Source: Clarireedia homoeocarpa | Taxonomy: Eukaryota > Ascomycota > Leotiomycetes > Helotiales > Rutstroemiaceae | DNA length: 64,000 nt | Direction: 5' to 3' | NCBI GenBank assembly: GCA_001465935.1 | Contig: LNKV01000029.1 | Span: forward strand, 391,215-455,214 | In this document: one piece after another, positions 24,701 through 34,591 of the stretch | Layout: each line of letters begins with the position of its first letter | Position numbering within the stretch: position 1 is the first letter of the stretch | Program-made: the position numbers and the translations under genes | The notes under the pieces: generated by a model | Told to the model about the DNA's origin: nothing | The model's database searches: none | Seen by the model: the letters and a program-made list of their open reading frames with translations, nothing else

Positions 24701-27351
24701 GGCAAGTTGCCAACGATCCTTCAATGGGGAGACATTCATGGATATCACCTGAGTCGATATTGGATGTTATTCGCAACAAACTCAAGACTCTTCGTGAATG
24801 GAAAGAACCTATCTCAGACCGTAATTGGAAGTTTGGTTATCAATCGTTGGACTATGAGCCAGAGACTCTGAAAGATGCAGACTACTACATTAAAGACACG
24901 ACACCTGGTACTTATCAGCATTGGTACGCTTTGCGGAGCTACCTAATAGAGAAAGCCTCGAATGCGAAACAGCATAGAAATTACAGAAAGGGCCTTGAGT
25001 TCAGGCATGAACAGATGGCACAGTACAAGAGCAATCGTGAGGCAATCAATAAGACCATCGCGTTGCTTGAGGAGACGGAAAAGGAGCTTGTTGCAGCTGG
25101 AGCCAAAACTTTCTATGAGCTATACCCAAACACTAAGCCTTACAAGGAAGACAAACATTATAATCACGTTTCGCATAAAGAAACAGCCCCTCCTGCGTTC
25201 AAGGTAGTACAGGATTTCCAAGTTCCAGATCTGAATGAAGGGAAACGCAAGGGGTATGTCAAGTTGTTCGAGGCCGTTTGGGACAACGATCTCGAGACGA
25301 TCAAGGAGCTGACGCTGCGTCCTTGGAAGTATAAGGAGAATGAACAGCCACCGCTGTCAATCTCCATCCGAGATTCGCTTTCTTATTCTCCTTTCTCCAT
25401 CGCAATTCTTCGTGGCCACCTGGATCTTGCTCGAAAGATCGTGGACATCTGTATTGCGCAGTATGACAATTCCGGCGACAATACTTTGAACAAAACACGG
25501 CAACGATGGGCGATTGATGTTGATGAGGATTCGGCTGTTCCCATCTACTCGGAACTGGTCAGTGATAAATTTACCATCGATGCTTTGGAAGAAGTCGCCA
25601 ATACCGTCAAGAGCGATGTCTCACCGCTGCAAATGATTAAATATCCATCTATACAAGGCAGATTCATAGATGGAGAAAAAGAAGACAACAAAAGAACCGA
25701 TAATGTGGACCCTTTTATGTACGCTGTGGAGAAAGACGACCTGAAATTGTTCAAGTTCCTTCTGGAACTCGCTACAGAGCAATCGGCTCTCCTCGCTAAA
25801 CACGAGGAAGATCAACGATGTTACAATGTTCCTCAAAACATCTTCTACAGAGCTATCGATCTTGGTCGAACTCAGATGCTTGCAGAAATTATTAAGTGTT
25901 CTGGTTTTGGTATTCCTTGGACTGAACTGACAGCCGCGAGTGGCGTGGAGATCAAGACTAAACCAAGGTATTATGAAGGTCTGACGATTGGTGGAAAGAA
26001 GAGAAAGGACTGGGCTGCACCTCCATCTGGTGCTGTGGCTAATAAAGCTACTGAGGAAAGTGTGCCGCCTTTGATTCGAGCTGCCCAAAGAGGTAGTGTG
26101 GAATCTGTTGAATGGTTCATGAGTGATGCACCTATGAGACGATACAAGGAATTTGCTGAGGCAAACAAGAGCGACATAAGAGTCCGATCATTGGAGAAAG
26201 GAGAGGGCTTCGATAAGACTGTTTCCCAATGGTTAAATACAAAATGTAAGTTTCCTTTGAGCCCGCAGCTGATCCTCTTTAACTAACACTCTTACAGCCG
26301 ATCTTCTTCTCCATTCGGCGATTCTATACGATCTACGCATGGATGATGACCAAAATAAACATCTTAACCTCATCAAGCATATTGTTTCTGTTTCGCCCGA
26401 GTCTATGCTCTCTCACAAATCCTCCAACGGATACTCACCTCTTCACTTAGCTGTTAGCAAGCAAAATATTCCCATCATCAAGTACCTGCTTTCGGTTGGA
26501 GCATCATCTCGTTCCCGCGATAAGACGAACAAGAACATTATCCACACTCTTGTGGCTAATAGTTCAACTTTCGAGGACAAGCCTCACAAGCTTGATGAGT
26601 TCCTCCAACTATTTGATAAGAAGGACGTCATGGAAATGATGTTGGAACGATGCAATGATTATCCAAGTGCACTTACCCCCATGGCGTTGTGGCTGCAGTC
26701 AAACTCTGCGGGAAAGCCAGATATTCTGGAAGTCATGATGAAGTACTCAACAGGCGAGGAATTGGAAATGATTAATGGTGAAGGTGATTTACCTTTGCAT
26801 GTAGTATGTTCAATCCTACTCCCCTCCCGCAAACTTAACCACTAACCGCATCCTAGGCCATCAAAAAGAATCTCTTCCAGATAACACCCTTCCTCATATC
26901 CCGCAATCCATCCCTCATACATCGCGAATCAGCCACAGGTCGCACACCCCTCGAAATGTCCCAAGACAAATACATATCTACGTTCCTGAATAACGCGCCT
27001 AATGTCCTAAATGACTTCAACTACAGCTCTAATAACATGTCTAGTTTCACACTGAGCAGTCAGTGGGGAAGTAAAGCTCATGCTAAGTCGAAGAAAGATG
27101 AGACGAGAAGTGTGTGGGAGGAGTGTTTGAGAGTGCAGGGAGAGCTGAAGAGGAAGCGTAGCGGCGATGGTGATGGTGCCAGTGAGGATGTAGCAGAAGC
27201 GAAGAACATAACGAAGGCGAAGAGGAGATTGGTTACGCTGTTTGAGGCGAATGAAGTGGCACGGAGGTTGGCGAATGGTGTTGGCAGAGGGTCGAACTAT
27301 GGCGGGCGGTATAATTTGAGATCGAGTGGTATTGATGACTTGATGATGTAG
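21792..27351 (+). CDS. Giant ankyrin-repeat protein with nucleotidyltransferase-like N-terminal domain
   Basis: Six exons, 21792-22820, 22884-23000, 23058-23927, 23980-26245, 26298-26803 and 26857-27351, all with GT..AG ends and consistent phase, encode 1760 residues. Residues 1-343 contain a Pol-beta-type nucleotidyltransferase-like pattern: a GS pair in AGSAV near 146, a D-x-D in SDVDLFLYG near 181 and a later acidic strand FDVDCSC near 251. The GS to DxD spacing, about 30 residues, is longer than the usual 8-15. A conserved-looking His/Cys-rich block (HRHPCFFG then HDCCGYC) follows in exon 3. Ankyrin repeats are clear: TGRTPLHLA near 545, DGRTALHIAA near 577, LSPLHLAIMNGHLDVIEFL in exon 4, further weaker ones, and GYSPLHLAVSKQN in exon 5. 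Acidic linker near 625-670; basic C-terminus. Enzymatic activity is inference only. Confidence 0.85.
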
Positions 27352-27957
27352 GAAATGGATGATGAAGATGCTGGCTTGGAGATTATTGCGGTATAGATAT
27401 ATGTATTCATACGGTCAGATTAATGAATGAAGAAACAACAAGAAGTTATTCATCCTGAAGAAAACGCAAAGACGCCTATTGCACCTAAAATATGACTTCG
27501 TCTCACTTACTGCCTTGCTTCGTATTTTCTGTTTTCAATTGATTGGTTCATCTCGTTTTTATTCCTCATAGACTATAGGAATCAATTACTCAGCAGATGA
27601 TTTACTTAGACTTACATCCATCTAACCCTTGTCACGTTACGTCCTGTCGCGTCGCGTCGCGTCACATCGTATCGTCTATTGTCGCATTCACTTCACCTTC
27701 AGTATACATTTCTATGCTGCATAGCTTACCACCGCATAACATCACGAACACACACATCATCGTTTTCGCGAGAAAGAGCGCAAGGTACTACACCAATCTT
27801 CCACGCCGATGCATCCAAGAATTGTAACGCGACGAATTGCGTACTTGATCGATTTGGCATTTGTCCGTCTCTAAGGTTAATTCGCGGAGTCATTGGTCTA
27901 GCCTTGCGATACCATCGAGCGCAGCTCTTCACCTTCGATTATCAACCACCCTTAGCT
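27352..27957. other. Short intergenic region / 5' flank of the chromodomain gene
   Basis: Holds the ankyrin gene 3' flank and the likely 5' UTR of the chromodomain gene. A run of GTCGC/GTCAC words occurs near 27640-27670. No separate gene is seen. Confidence 0.5.
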
Positions 27958-29379
27958 ATGAACGAGTTTACAGAGTACGAAGTGTTCTCTACGAAATCTG
28001 AAACAATTGTTAAAACAGCTATGCAGTCAATGAGCTTAGAACAAAAGAGAACGGATGCGGGTGCGGGTGCGGAGGTTAAGGAAGGGGGAGATGCTGGGAA
28101 GGCTGAGCGCGGTGAAAATGGTGAGAGGGCTGATCTTGTTATAGAAGAGAGGGATGTTGTGGTTTCGGAATATGAGGATGCGGTTGAGACTGAGGGTGCG
28201 GTTGGGAATGGACGGGAGGATAGACTGGGGGAGGACGCGGGGATGCTGTCGCCAATGAGATCGTTGTTTGGGAGGCTGGTTAAGAATATGACGAGTTCGG
28301 TGGATGCGGAATCTGTGGTTGGCGAGGAGGGAAAGGGAGAAAGGCAGAGCGAGGGGGAGGACAGTAGTGAGGATGTGGAAGGTGAGGAGGGGGAGGCTGA
28401 GGATCGTAGTGGGGATGTAGAGGACGGTGGCGAGGATGAGGATGGGGATGAAGATGGGGATGAGGATGAGACTGAAGACAGTAGCATGGATTCGGAAGAC
28501 GATGAAAGTGGAGATGGAGATGAAGGAAGTGGAACCAAGGATGAGGATGATGAAACCACCGATGAAGTCGAAGAGGAAGAAGATGAATCAACAACCAAGG
28601 AACCTGTACAGGAAGTCAAAGTCACAAAACCTATCTCCGTCAAACGAAAGCTTCCACAAGCACGCAGTCAAACGGCAAACAAAAGGAAAAGAGCCGCAAA
28701 TCAGGAGGAAACAAATACCCAGCGGACTAGCAAGAGGACCAAGACAGTAGAGAAAGCAGAGCCCACGGCGATAATCAAACCTCCACCAAAAGCTCCCCAA
28801 ACGAAGGAATCTCTCCAGAAAACGAAAGGCAGGAATGACCGAGCTACCACACAGGCACAAAAGCTTCCCGACTCTGAGGACGATGTATTAGAAACACGCT
28901 ACACCCCCCTCAAAGTGCACTCCTCCCGCCTCGACGAAGCAGGAAACACAGAACTGCTCGTACAATGGGCTGGCTATCCCAGCGAAAAGGACTGGACGTG
29001 GGAGCCTCGCGACAGGCTACAGCAAGATGCGAAGAGTTTCGTGGAGAGATATGAAAGGGAGAGGAAAGCACCTGTTAAGAAGAAGAAGGGCAAGGCGTCT
29101 ACGGGAATGGTAAAGGCACAAGGGGAAGTAGAGACGTATGAAGTTAAGGAGATATTGAAGAAGAAGACGATTAAGGGGAGTGTTTACTATTTGGTCCGGT
29201 GGAAGGGGTGGGAGGCGAAGAAGTGGGATACTTGGGAGGAGGAGGGGAAGTTAATAGCGGATATCCCGGGGATGGTCAAGGACTGGGAGGATAGGTATGG
29301 AGGGGAGGGGAAGGGGGCAGAGACGGGGGTAGGGAAGGCGAGCAAGAAGAATAAGGGAAGACCGAGGAAGGGTGTTTAG
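27958..29379 (+). CDS. Twin chromodomain protein with long acidic region
   Basis: Predicted nuclear methyl-lysine reader of 473 residues, intronless. I start at the ATG at 27958; the frame is open further upstream to 27679 but that part is Ser/His/Arg-rich and looks like leader. Seen: an extreme Glu/Asp/Gly/Ser stretch from about residue 55 to 225, a Lys/Arg-rich segment (about 230-300) that could act as a nuclear signal, chromodomain 1 near 310-367 (with LLVQWAGYPSEKDWTWEPRD) and chromodomain 2 near 394-450 (starting YEVKEIL, with YYLVRWKGWEAKKWDTWEEE). Each keeps the aromatic residues (Tyr, Trp, Trp) that form the methyl-lysine cage in HP1. A Lys/Arg-rich tail follows, ending in an AT-hook-like GRPRKG. 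Unlike HP1 there is no visible chromoshadow domain. Confidence 0.85.
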   Translation: MNEFTEYEVFSTKSETIVKTAMQSMSLEQKRTDAGAGAEVKEGGDAGKAERGENGERADLVIEERDVVVSEYEDAVETEGAVGNGREDRLGEDAGMLSPMRSLFGRLVKNMTSSVDAESVVGEEGKGERQSEGEDSSEDVEGEEGEAEDRSGDVEDGGEDEDGDEDGDEDETEDSSMDSEDDESGDGDEGSGTKDEDDETTDEVEEEEDESTTKEPVQEVKVTKPISVKRKLPQARSQTANKRKRAANQEETNTQRTSKRTKTVEKAEPTAIIKPPPKAPQTKESLQKTKGRNDRATTQAQKLPDSEDDVLETRYTPLKVHSSRLDEAGNTELLVQWAGYPSEKDWTWEPRDRLQQDAKSFVERYERERKAPVKKKKGKASTGMVKAQGEVETYEVKEILKKKTIKGSVYYLVRWKGWEAKKWDTWEEEGKLIADIPGMVKDWEDRYGGEGKGAETGVGKASKKNKGRPRKGV

Positions 29380-30453
29380 GGGTGTGAATACGTGGAATGA
29401 GATGGCCGGTGGTATGACACTCAAAGAGAAGGTAAAGACATAACAAAAAGGGGCAAGACTTGTAGCTACTTGCGGCTTGCTAAATGTTTGCTCTAGATGG
29501 GAAGCACTGGATTTACGAAGCACGCATATTTGAAATGCCCTGTAGCAATTTGCCCGCTTTTACTGCTGGGTAACTGTTGGGTGATGTGATGTGGATAGTT
29601 TGCTTTTCTGCATGTAGGATCATGACAGGGAGATGACAAAACCTATCGCTTCAAAGCAATGACTTCAATTGCTATATGAGTGTTGCTTTACTAAATCTGT
29701 GCTTTGTTGGTGTTGAGATGGATTGTGGTGTAAATTCTCAATGTCAGTATCATCGTCGAAAGTGTCATCTGGTCTTGTGTAGCACAGTTGAAAATCTATT
29801 TATCTTCTAGGTACATTCTATTTTCCTGTAAATACAAACAAGTCTATTGTCTCTATCAGTATCTAGGACAATAGAGTAAATTTGATGCTTATGAATCTAC
29901 CATTTTTACTCGAGAGCTCGATCTATTATTGTATTCACTACTTCAACCTCCATTTCGCCTATCAAATCATGCGCTTCTAGATAAGTCCAACTATTTCCTT
30001 CCAACTCTAACTCTTACTTCAACCCGCCCAGATCGTCTTGAACTTCAATCAACAAGCAAAAGATCTCATTGCTGTGTGTATCTTCGTCAATCTCCTTCTA
30101 CATCTTCAAACAAAAGCAACGGCTGCTGTGCCCAGATAGTGATTGTGCAGGCCTCTGGAATCTCCATCACACTACATCGTCCCTATTTCTTGAAGTAAGG
30201 TTCCTATTCCTTGAACCTCTTCTTCCCATTCATCTTACTCCTCCTATCCCTCTCCCCTTCCATTTAGCTTCTCAGCTGACCTTCCTCCCTTCCTTCCTCA
30301 GAACGGCTTATCTACAGCGCCTCCTCTCCCATCTCAGACCAAGCCGTCTTCCCACACCAATCTCTTATCAGCTAAGCAGTCAAGCAATCAACCCCGCAAT
30401 AGCATCTCCGCAAAGTCGAAAAAATTAAAAATAAAAACAAACTCGAAAACAAA
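29380..30453. other. Intergenic, CT-rich toward its end
   Basis: 1.1 kb with no recognisable gene. The segment 30190-30420 is strongly pyrimidine-rich, like fungal core promoters and leaders, and runs into an A-rich stretch immediately before an ATG at 30454. Confidence 0.5.
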
Positions 30454-30618
30454 ATGCCCATCCCTGCTCCTCAACAACCCATTCAGATTATCGGCTCAGA
30501 TCGACCGGTCCCGCGGCCGCTGCCGCCTGTTGCGGGGAGTCGTCCCGGGAATCGCGCTTGTGTGGTTATGCATTTGGGTAGAGGGAGGGGTAAAGGGAAG
30601 GGAAAGGGAAGATGGTGA
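30454..30618 (+). CDS. Possible small protein, 54 residues, unknown
   Basis: An ATG in a favourable A-rich context (ACAAAATGCCC) follows a CT-rich leader-like stretch and opens a 54-codon frame: Pro/Gln-rich start, then Arg/Pro/Gly-rich, ending with an alternating Gly-Lys/Gly-Arg tail and a TGG TGA end. It could instead be the first exon of a larger gene or non-coding leader. The support is leader context only. Confidence 0.25.
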   Translation: MPIPAPQQPIQIIGSDRPVPRPLPPVAGSRPGNRACVVMHLGRGRGKGKGKGRW

Positions 30619-31960
30619 GGATGGGGGATGAAGAGGTAGTAGAGGGGGTTGAGATGGAGAGGGGTGATTCATCAAGCGATAAGCAGTGGATACGGACGAA
30701 AGAAATAACAGTCACGGGCATCATCAGGCTTATTGTTATACACCATCAAGAAATATCACAATCCAAACACACAAGTGGCCATGGAGATTTATTATATGTT
30801 GCGTCTTTTATTCAACTACCTAGACACTCGACTTCCCCTTCTCCTCACTAACGCTACAATAAAACACTAAGATCTCTCATCCTGGGGAAGGATGCTTGCT
30901 AATCAGCTAACTCCAATTGTATACAGGTATCATACCATACCATCCATCAAAACCAGATCAGATACCACCCAGCCAAACCCAGTAATCACCATCCCATCCT
31001 ATCCAATCCCAACCAACCAATCCGATCCCATGCCACTCCTCACCAGTGACTGAAACAAAACAGTATGAACAAACGCAAAAAACACGCCCAAGATACATGT
31101 GTTATGGCCCCCCAAAAATAAACGCAGCAAAATAAAACGAACAATGGAGCCCAGACTCGACAGTCAGACAAACACTCCAAACCCCTTTCCTAAATCCCAA
31201 GAAGAGCAGCGCAAATCCTTCTATAAGCTTTTCCCTCTTTCGATATCAAATTCCTACAGCCAGAAAACGGCACAAACTAACAAGGACAAGTGAACGAATG
31301 GGTGGGATAAGAATCCAAAAGCAGAGATGACGAGAAACAAAAGATTAAACAGAAAACAAAAATCATCGACAAATCGTAACACATAGCTCTCATAGCACAT
31401 TTCGAGGAAGGCCAACCCCTCTTTTGATCCTTATTTCCCTTCCTGTTTTGTGTATACCGTCCCCTCTCTTCTCTTTCCCCTCCTCGAGAAGAAAAAAAAC
31501 TGCCAGAAAATGCTAAGAACAGTGCGCGAAATAGATAGACAGACAGATAGGAAATGTGATGCGAACGATTGTGTAAAAAATCAGAACAAATAAACAATTA
31601 AATAAACAGATGATGATACACTGTAGTTGAATAGCTTCGCGAGCGAGGAGAATCAAGGAAAAGGAAAAAAAAAAAAGATTTTTGTGTTTTGTGGACCGAA
31701 GTCTAAATAAAATGTGTTGAAGTGAATGAGTGACGCGGAAAATGACATAGGAAAGACCCAATCATGATTTCGTGGCTCTTCGTGTTGTTCCTTTGAGTTG
31801 GAGATACTCCTCATTGCGAGGGAATCGAGATGTGCGAAAGGAAAAGGTGTGTGTGTGTGTGTGTGTGTGTTTGTGGCGTACAAACCAGTGAGCATGCGAG
31901 AGAATGATGAAAAGAGAAGAGGAAATAGTACAGATGTGTAGTGTACAAAACAAGCTCCAT
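30619..31960. other. Intergenic, 3' flank of the CRIB gene
   Basis: 1.3 kb with no gene seen. It is A-rich on the plus strand and includes a (GT)n microsatellite at about 31847-31871, 90 bp downstream of the stop of the CRIB-motif gene, so probably in its 3' UTR. Confidence 0.5.
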
Positions 31961-34591
31961 CTACACAGGCGGCAGAGGGAAGAGCATATAGCTACCCCTT
32001 CTTTTCGCAGCAGTGGCACCAGCGGTATTAGATCTCGATCTTGTCTTGAGCTCCTTGGGTGATGAGGGAGACATGATGGAATCGATGGGAGCGGAGATCT
32101 TGCGGCCATGGCTGGAGATGACGGATTCGACAGGAACGGGGGTCTGAAGGGCGCGCATGACGGATGATTTCAGCTCGGTGCGAGGAGGCGAATCGGTGAA
32201 GGATTCGGCGACGGGGCTGAGGATGCAGGCGGAGTCGAAGATGAGGGTGGAGATGGATTGGGGAGGAGGGAAGTGGTTGATGGATTTAGATTTGCGCGGG
32301 TAGTGGGCGATGGGCTGATGTGCCGGTGCAGAATCGACGGGCTCTTCCTCTTGGATTTTGAGGCTTGCGACGGTTTGGGTGATGAGTTCGGGGTCGGAGA
32401 TGGTGGTGGGGAAAACGCGGCTTTCGCGCTTGGAGCGCAGTGCGGATGGGACGAGGTCGGGGAGGGAGGAGGCGGAGCCGATACTGCGGTGGGCTTTACT
32501 CATGCTGCCGGCTTGGTAGACGAGGAGAGCGGAGTCTTGGCTAGAGCGGTAGCGCGTGCTGGAGCTGCTTCGGAAACTGCCGTGGGAATATGTGGAAGAG
32601 CGGTATGAGAGGGTGCTGGAGAGAGTTTCGTCAACTGGGGAAGAGGGTTGATCGTATGAGTCCATGGGGAAGATGGTTGCCGATGGAACATGGTCGTGAT
32701 GGTAGGTATCGAAGAGAGCGTCGTGCTCGCTTTGATGAGGGTAATCATCACCAGGGATGAGTAGAGTTGGAGAAAGATTAAATCCATCTGATTCCTTGAA
32801 GGATGAAGCGTGTGAATTAGGTCGTTGTCCAGAGAGGAAAGTGGTGGGGGTGGGTAGGTATGATGATGCACTTGAAATACCTGACAGAGGGGATAGATCA
32901 GGTAGGTCGAATGGTGCAGGTACCAAGAGAGATGGTCTGAACCGAGTTGGAGAAGTATTGTGCTCGTTCTGAGCAGGTGAGCATCGAGGCAACCTGGCTT
33001 TGGTGGCTGGAATCATTGGCGAGGCCGCGTTCTCGACAGTGGACCTTCTGTCCCAATCATAATCGCAGTTTGCCTCAGCTTCGTGTTCATAGCAGTAGTC
33101 GATGTCATCTTCCCAAGAATCACTAAACATCTCATGGTTAAGTGTAACAGAAAAGCGAGGCAGTCTGGCGGCATCCTTTGAGCCGGCTCTAGCAAAGTAT
33201 GATCCCATATCGGGGAGTTCAGGCGCTTGTTCGAGCGCTCTTGTCCTCAAACCAGGAACCGATTTAGACGTCCTCAATTCACCACTTGAAACCGAAGCCC
33301 TAGAGCGACATCTACCACCGTGTTCTTCCTCCTCAGGTACATCCGTAAGATCACCGGTCAAGTCTCCACTCAAAGGAGCGGATAGCGGCCAGGCTTCATC
33401 ACCAGGGGTGGTAACAGCATGAGACATATGTTTGTCGGAGAACTCAAACTCACTGTTCCATTTTGGTGGCGAAGGTGGTGGCTGCGCCTCGTTTGTAAAA
33501 TCAAACGGTGTTGATTCTTGGAGGTTCATTGGTACAGTAGATATGGGATCAACATGGTTAAAGAAAGTCGAAGCAGTCTTGGATGATGTTCGAGCTGGAG
33601 GCTGTATTGGGCAGTGAGGCGAAGGAGGTGATCGTGGTGGACGTACTGGAGGTGATCGTAGGTTATCATGTGACACTGAATAATTGACTGCTCTCCATGT
33701 CTGCTGTGGTGGACTTAACGACTTTCGGAGTACACCTCGCGGTTGAGGGGTAATGGGTCTCCTTGTATTAGTTGGGCTGGTCGGGCTGGAGGGGGCATCC
33801 GGAACATGATCTAATGCGACAGAAGAGAAATTCTCAAACATTAAATCTCTGGCCCTAATGCCCTTCAATCCACCCTTAGTTGGGGCTTGCGATGTACGAA
33901 GTGTTGAGAATTCCGTAACCAGTTTCATGGCTGGCATGTTTTTCAGTTCCGATACTTGTTCTTGCGCGGTATGTGTAAGATGTTGGAAGTTGTACGGGCC
34001 GGAAATAGTATTCTTTCGAAGGCGGGAGCTGGTTGAAGGCGGGCTGTGACCACCTGCAGGGAAATCAGGACTATTCCTACCCTCTTTTACTAGAGAAGAG
34101 GATGAACTACTGCCCATCGAACCGTGGTTACGTCTAAACTTCTTGCTGCTTCGAGAGAATAAAGATTTGCCGAATAGGTTGAGACTATCAGGTCTTTCTT
34201 TCGTTGCCATACTGCTGGAATTCGACTTTTGTGACGAATTTCTTTGTAGATGGATCTGACTCGAGGAATCCAAACTGGATTGTCGCGATCTAAAGGAGGA
34301 GGTGGAGGTGAATGATGGGGTAGACGACTTGTTTACCACAGCCGAACCCCTCCTCATATGTTCGGTATACGCGCGAATGTGTCCTGGCGAGGGCGGTCCA
34401 TCGATAGCCGGTTCGAAGTATTGCGTCGCAGATGGATATGTGTGATGTTTGGAGGACGCAGCAGCAGCATTGGATGTGAGGGTGATTGTTGGCGGAGTCA
34501 TGTCTCTTTTGGACATTTTCCTTTTGGATGATGGACGATATACCGGAGGGTATCCCAAGCTTCCCATATCTCCTGATCCTAGACCAAACAT
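31961..34591 (-). CDS. Large Ser/Pro-rich protein with a CRIB (Cdc42/Rac-binding) motif
   Basis: Intronless, 876 residues from the ATG at 34591 (the frame extends ten codons further only through a TTG). Seen: a near-consensus CRIB motif at residues 196-209, ISGPYNFQHLTHTA, matching I-S-x-P-x-x-F-x-H-x-x-H-x-G except Ala for the last Gly. CRIB motifs bind GTP-loaded Cdc42 or Rac. No kinase or other catalytic domain follows, so this is not a PAK; the rest is predicted disordered, rich in Ser, Pro, Thr and Arg, with many SP/TP and RxxS sites suggesting phospho-regulation. By layout it is a candidate polarity scaffold analogous to yeast Gic1/Gic2, but no orthology is claimed. The C-terminus has repeated basic-Ser patches (KTRSRSNTAG, KRRGSYMLFP). 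Confidence 0.8.
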   Translation of the reverse strand: MFGLGSGDMGSLGYPPVYRPSSKRKMSKRDMTPPTITLTSNAAAASSKHHTYPSATQYFEPAIDGPPSPGHIRAYTEHMRRGSAVVNKSSTPSFTSTSSFRSRQSSLDSSSQIHLQRNSSQKSNSSSMATKERPDSLNLFGKSLFSRSSKKFRRNHGSMGSSSSSSLVKEGRNSPDFPAGGHSPPSTSSRLRKNTISGPYNFQHLTHTAQEQVSELKNMPAMKLVTEFSTLRTSQAPTKGGLKGIRARDLMFENFSSVALDHVPDAPSSPTSPTNTRRPITPQPRGVLRKSLSPPQQTWRAVNYSVSHDNLRSPPVRPPRSPPSPHCPIQPPARTSSKTASTFFNHVDPISTVPMNLQESTPFDFTNEAQPPPSPPKWNSEFEFSDKHMSHAVTTPGDEAWPLSAPLSGDLTGDLTDVPEEEEHGGRCRSRASVSSGELRTSKSVPGLRTRALEQAPELPDMGSYFARAGSKDAARLPRFSVTLNHEMFSDSWEDDIDYCYEHEAEANCDYDWDRRSTVENAASPMIPATKARLPRCSPAQNEHNTSPTRFRPSLLVPAPFDLPDLSPLSGISSASSYLPTPTTFLSGQRPNSHASSFKESDGFNLSPTLLIPGDDYPHQSEHDALFDTYHHDHVPSATIFPMDSYDQPSSPVDETLSSTLSYRSSTYSHGSFRSSSSTRYRSSQDSALLVYQAGSMSKAHRSIGSASSLPDLVPSALRSKRESRVFPTTISDPELITQTVASLKIQEEEPVDSAPAHQPIAHYPRKSKSINHFPPPQSISTLIFDSACILSPVAESFTDSPPRTELKSSVMRALQTPVPVESVISSHGRKISAPIDSIMSPSSPKELKTRSRSNTAGATAAKRRGSYMLFPLPPV

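Noticed and set aside
27679..27957. Upstream extension of the chromodomain frame
   Set aside because: The extra residues are His/Ser/Arg-rich without conservation signals; the ATG at 27958 gives a better-ordered N-terminus.
27942..28643. 233-codon Ser-rich minus-strand frame
   Set aside because: Exact antisense of the acidic Glu/Asp region of the chromodomain gene, which automatically gives Ser/Pro codons and no stops.
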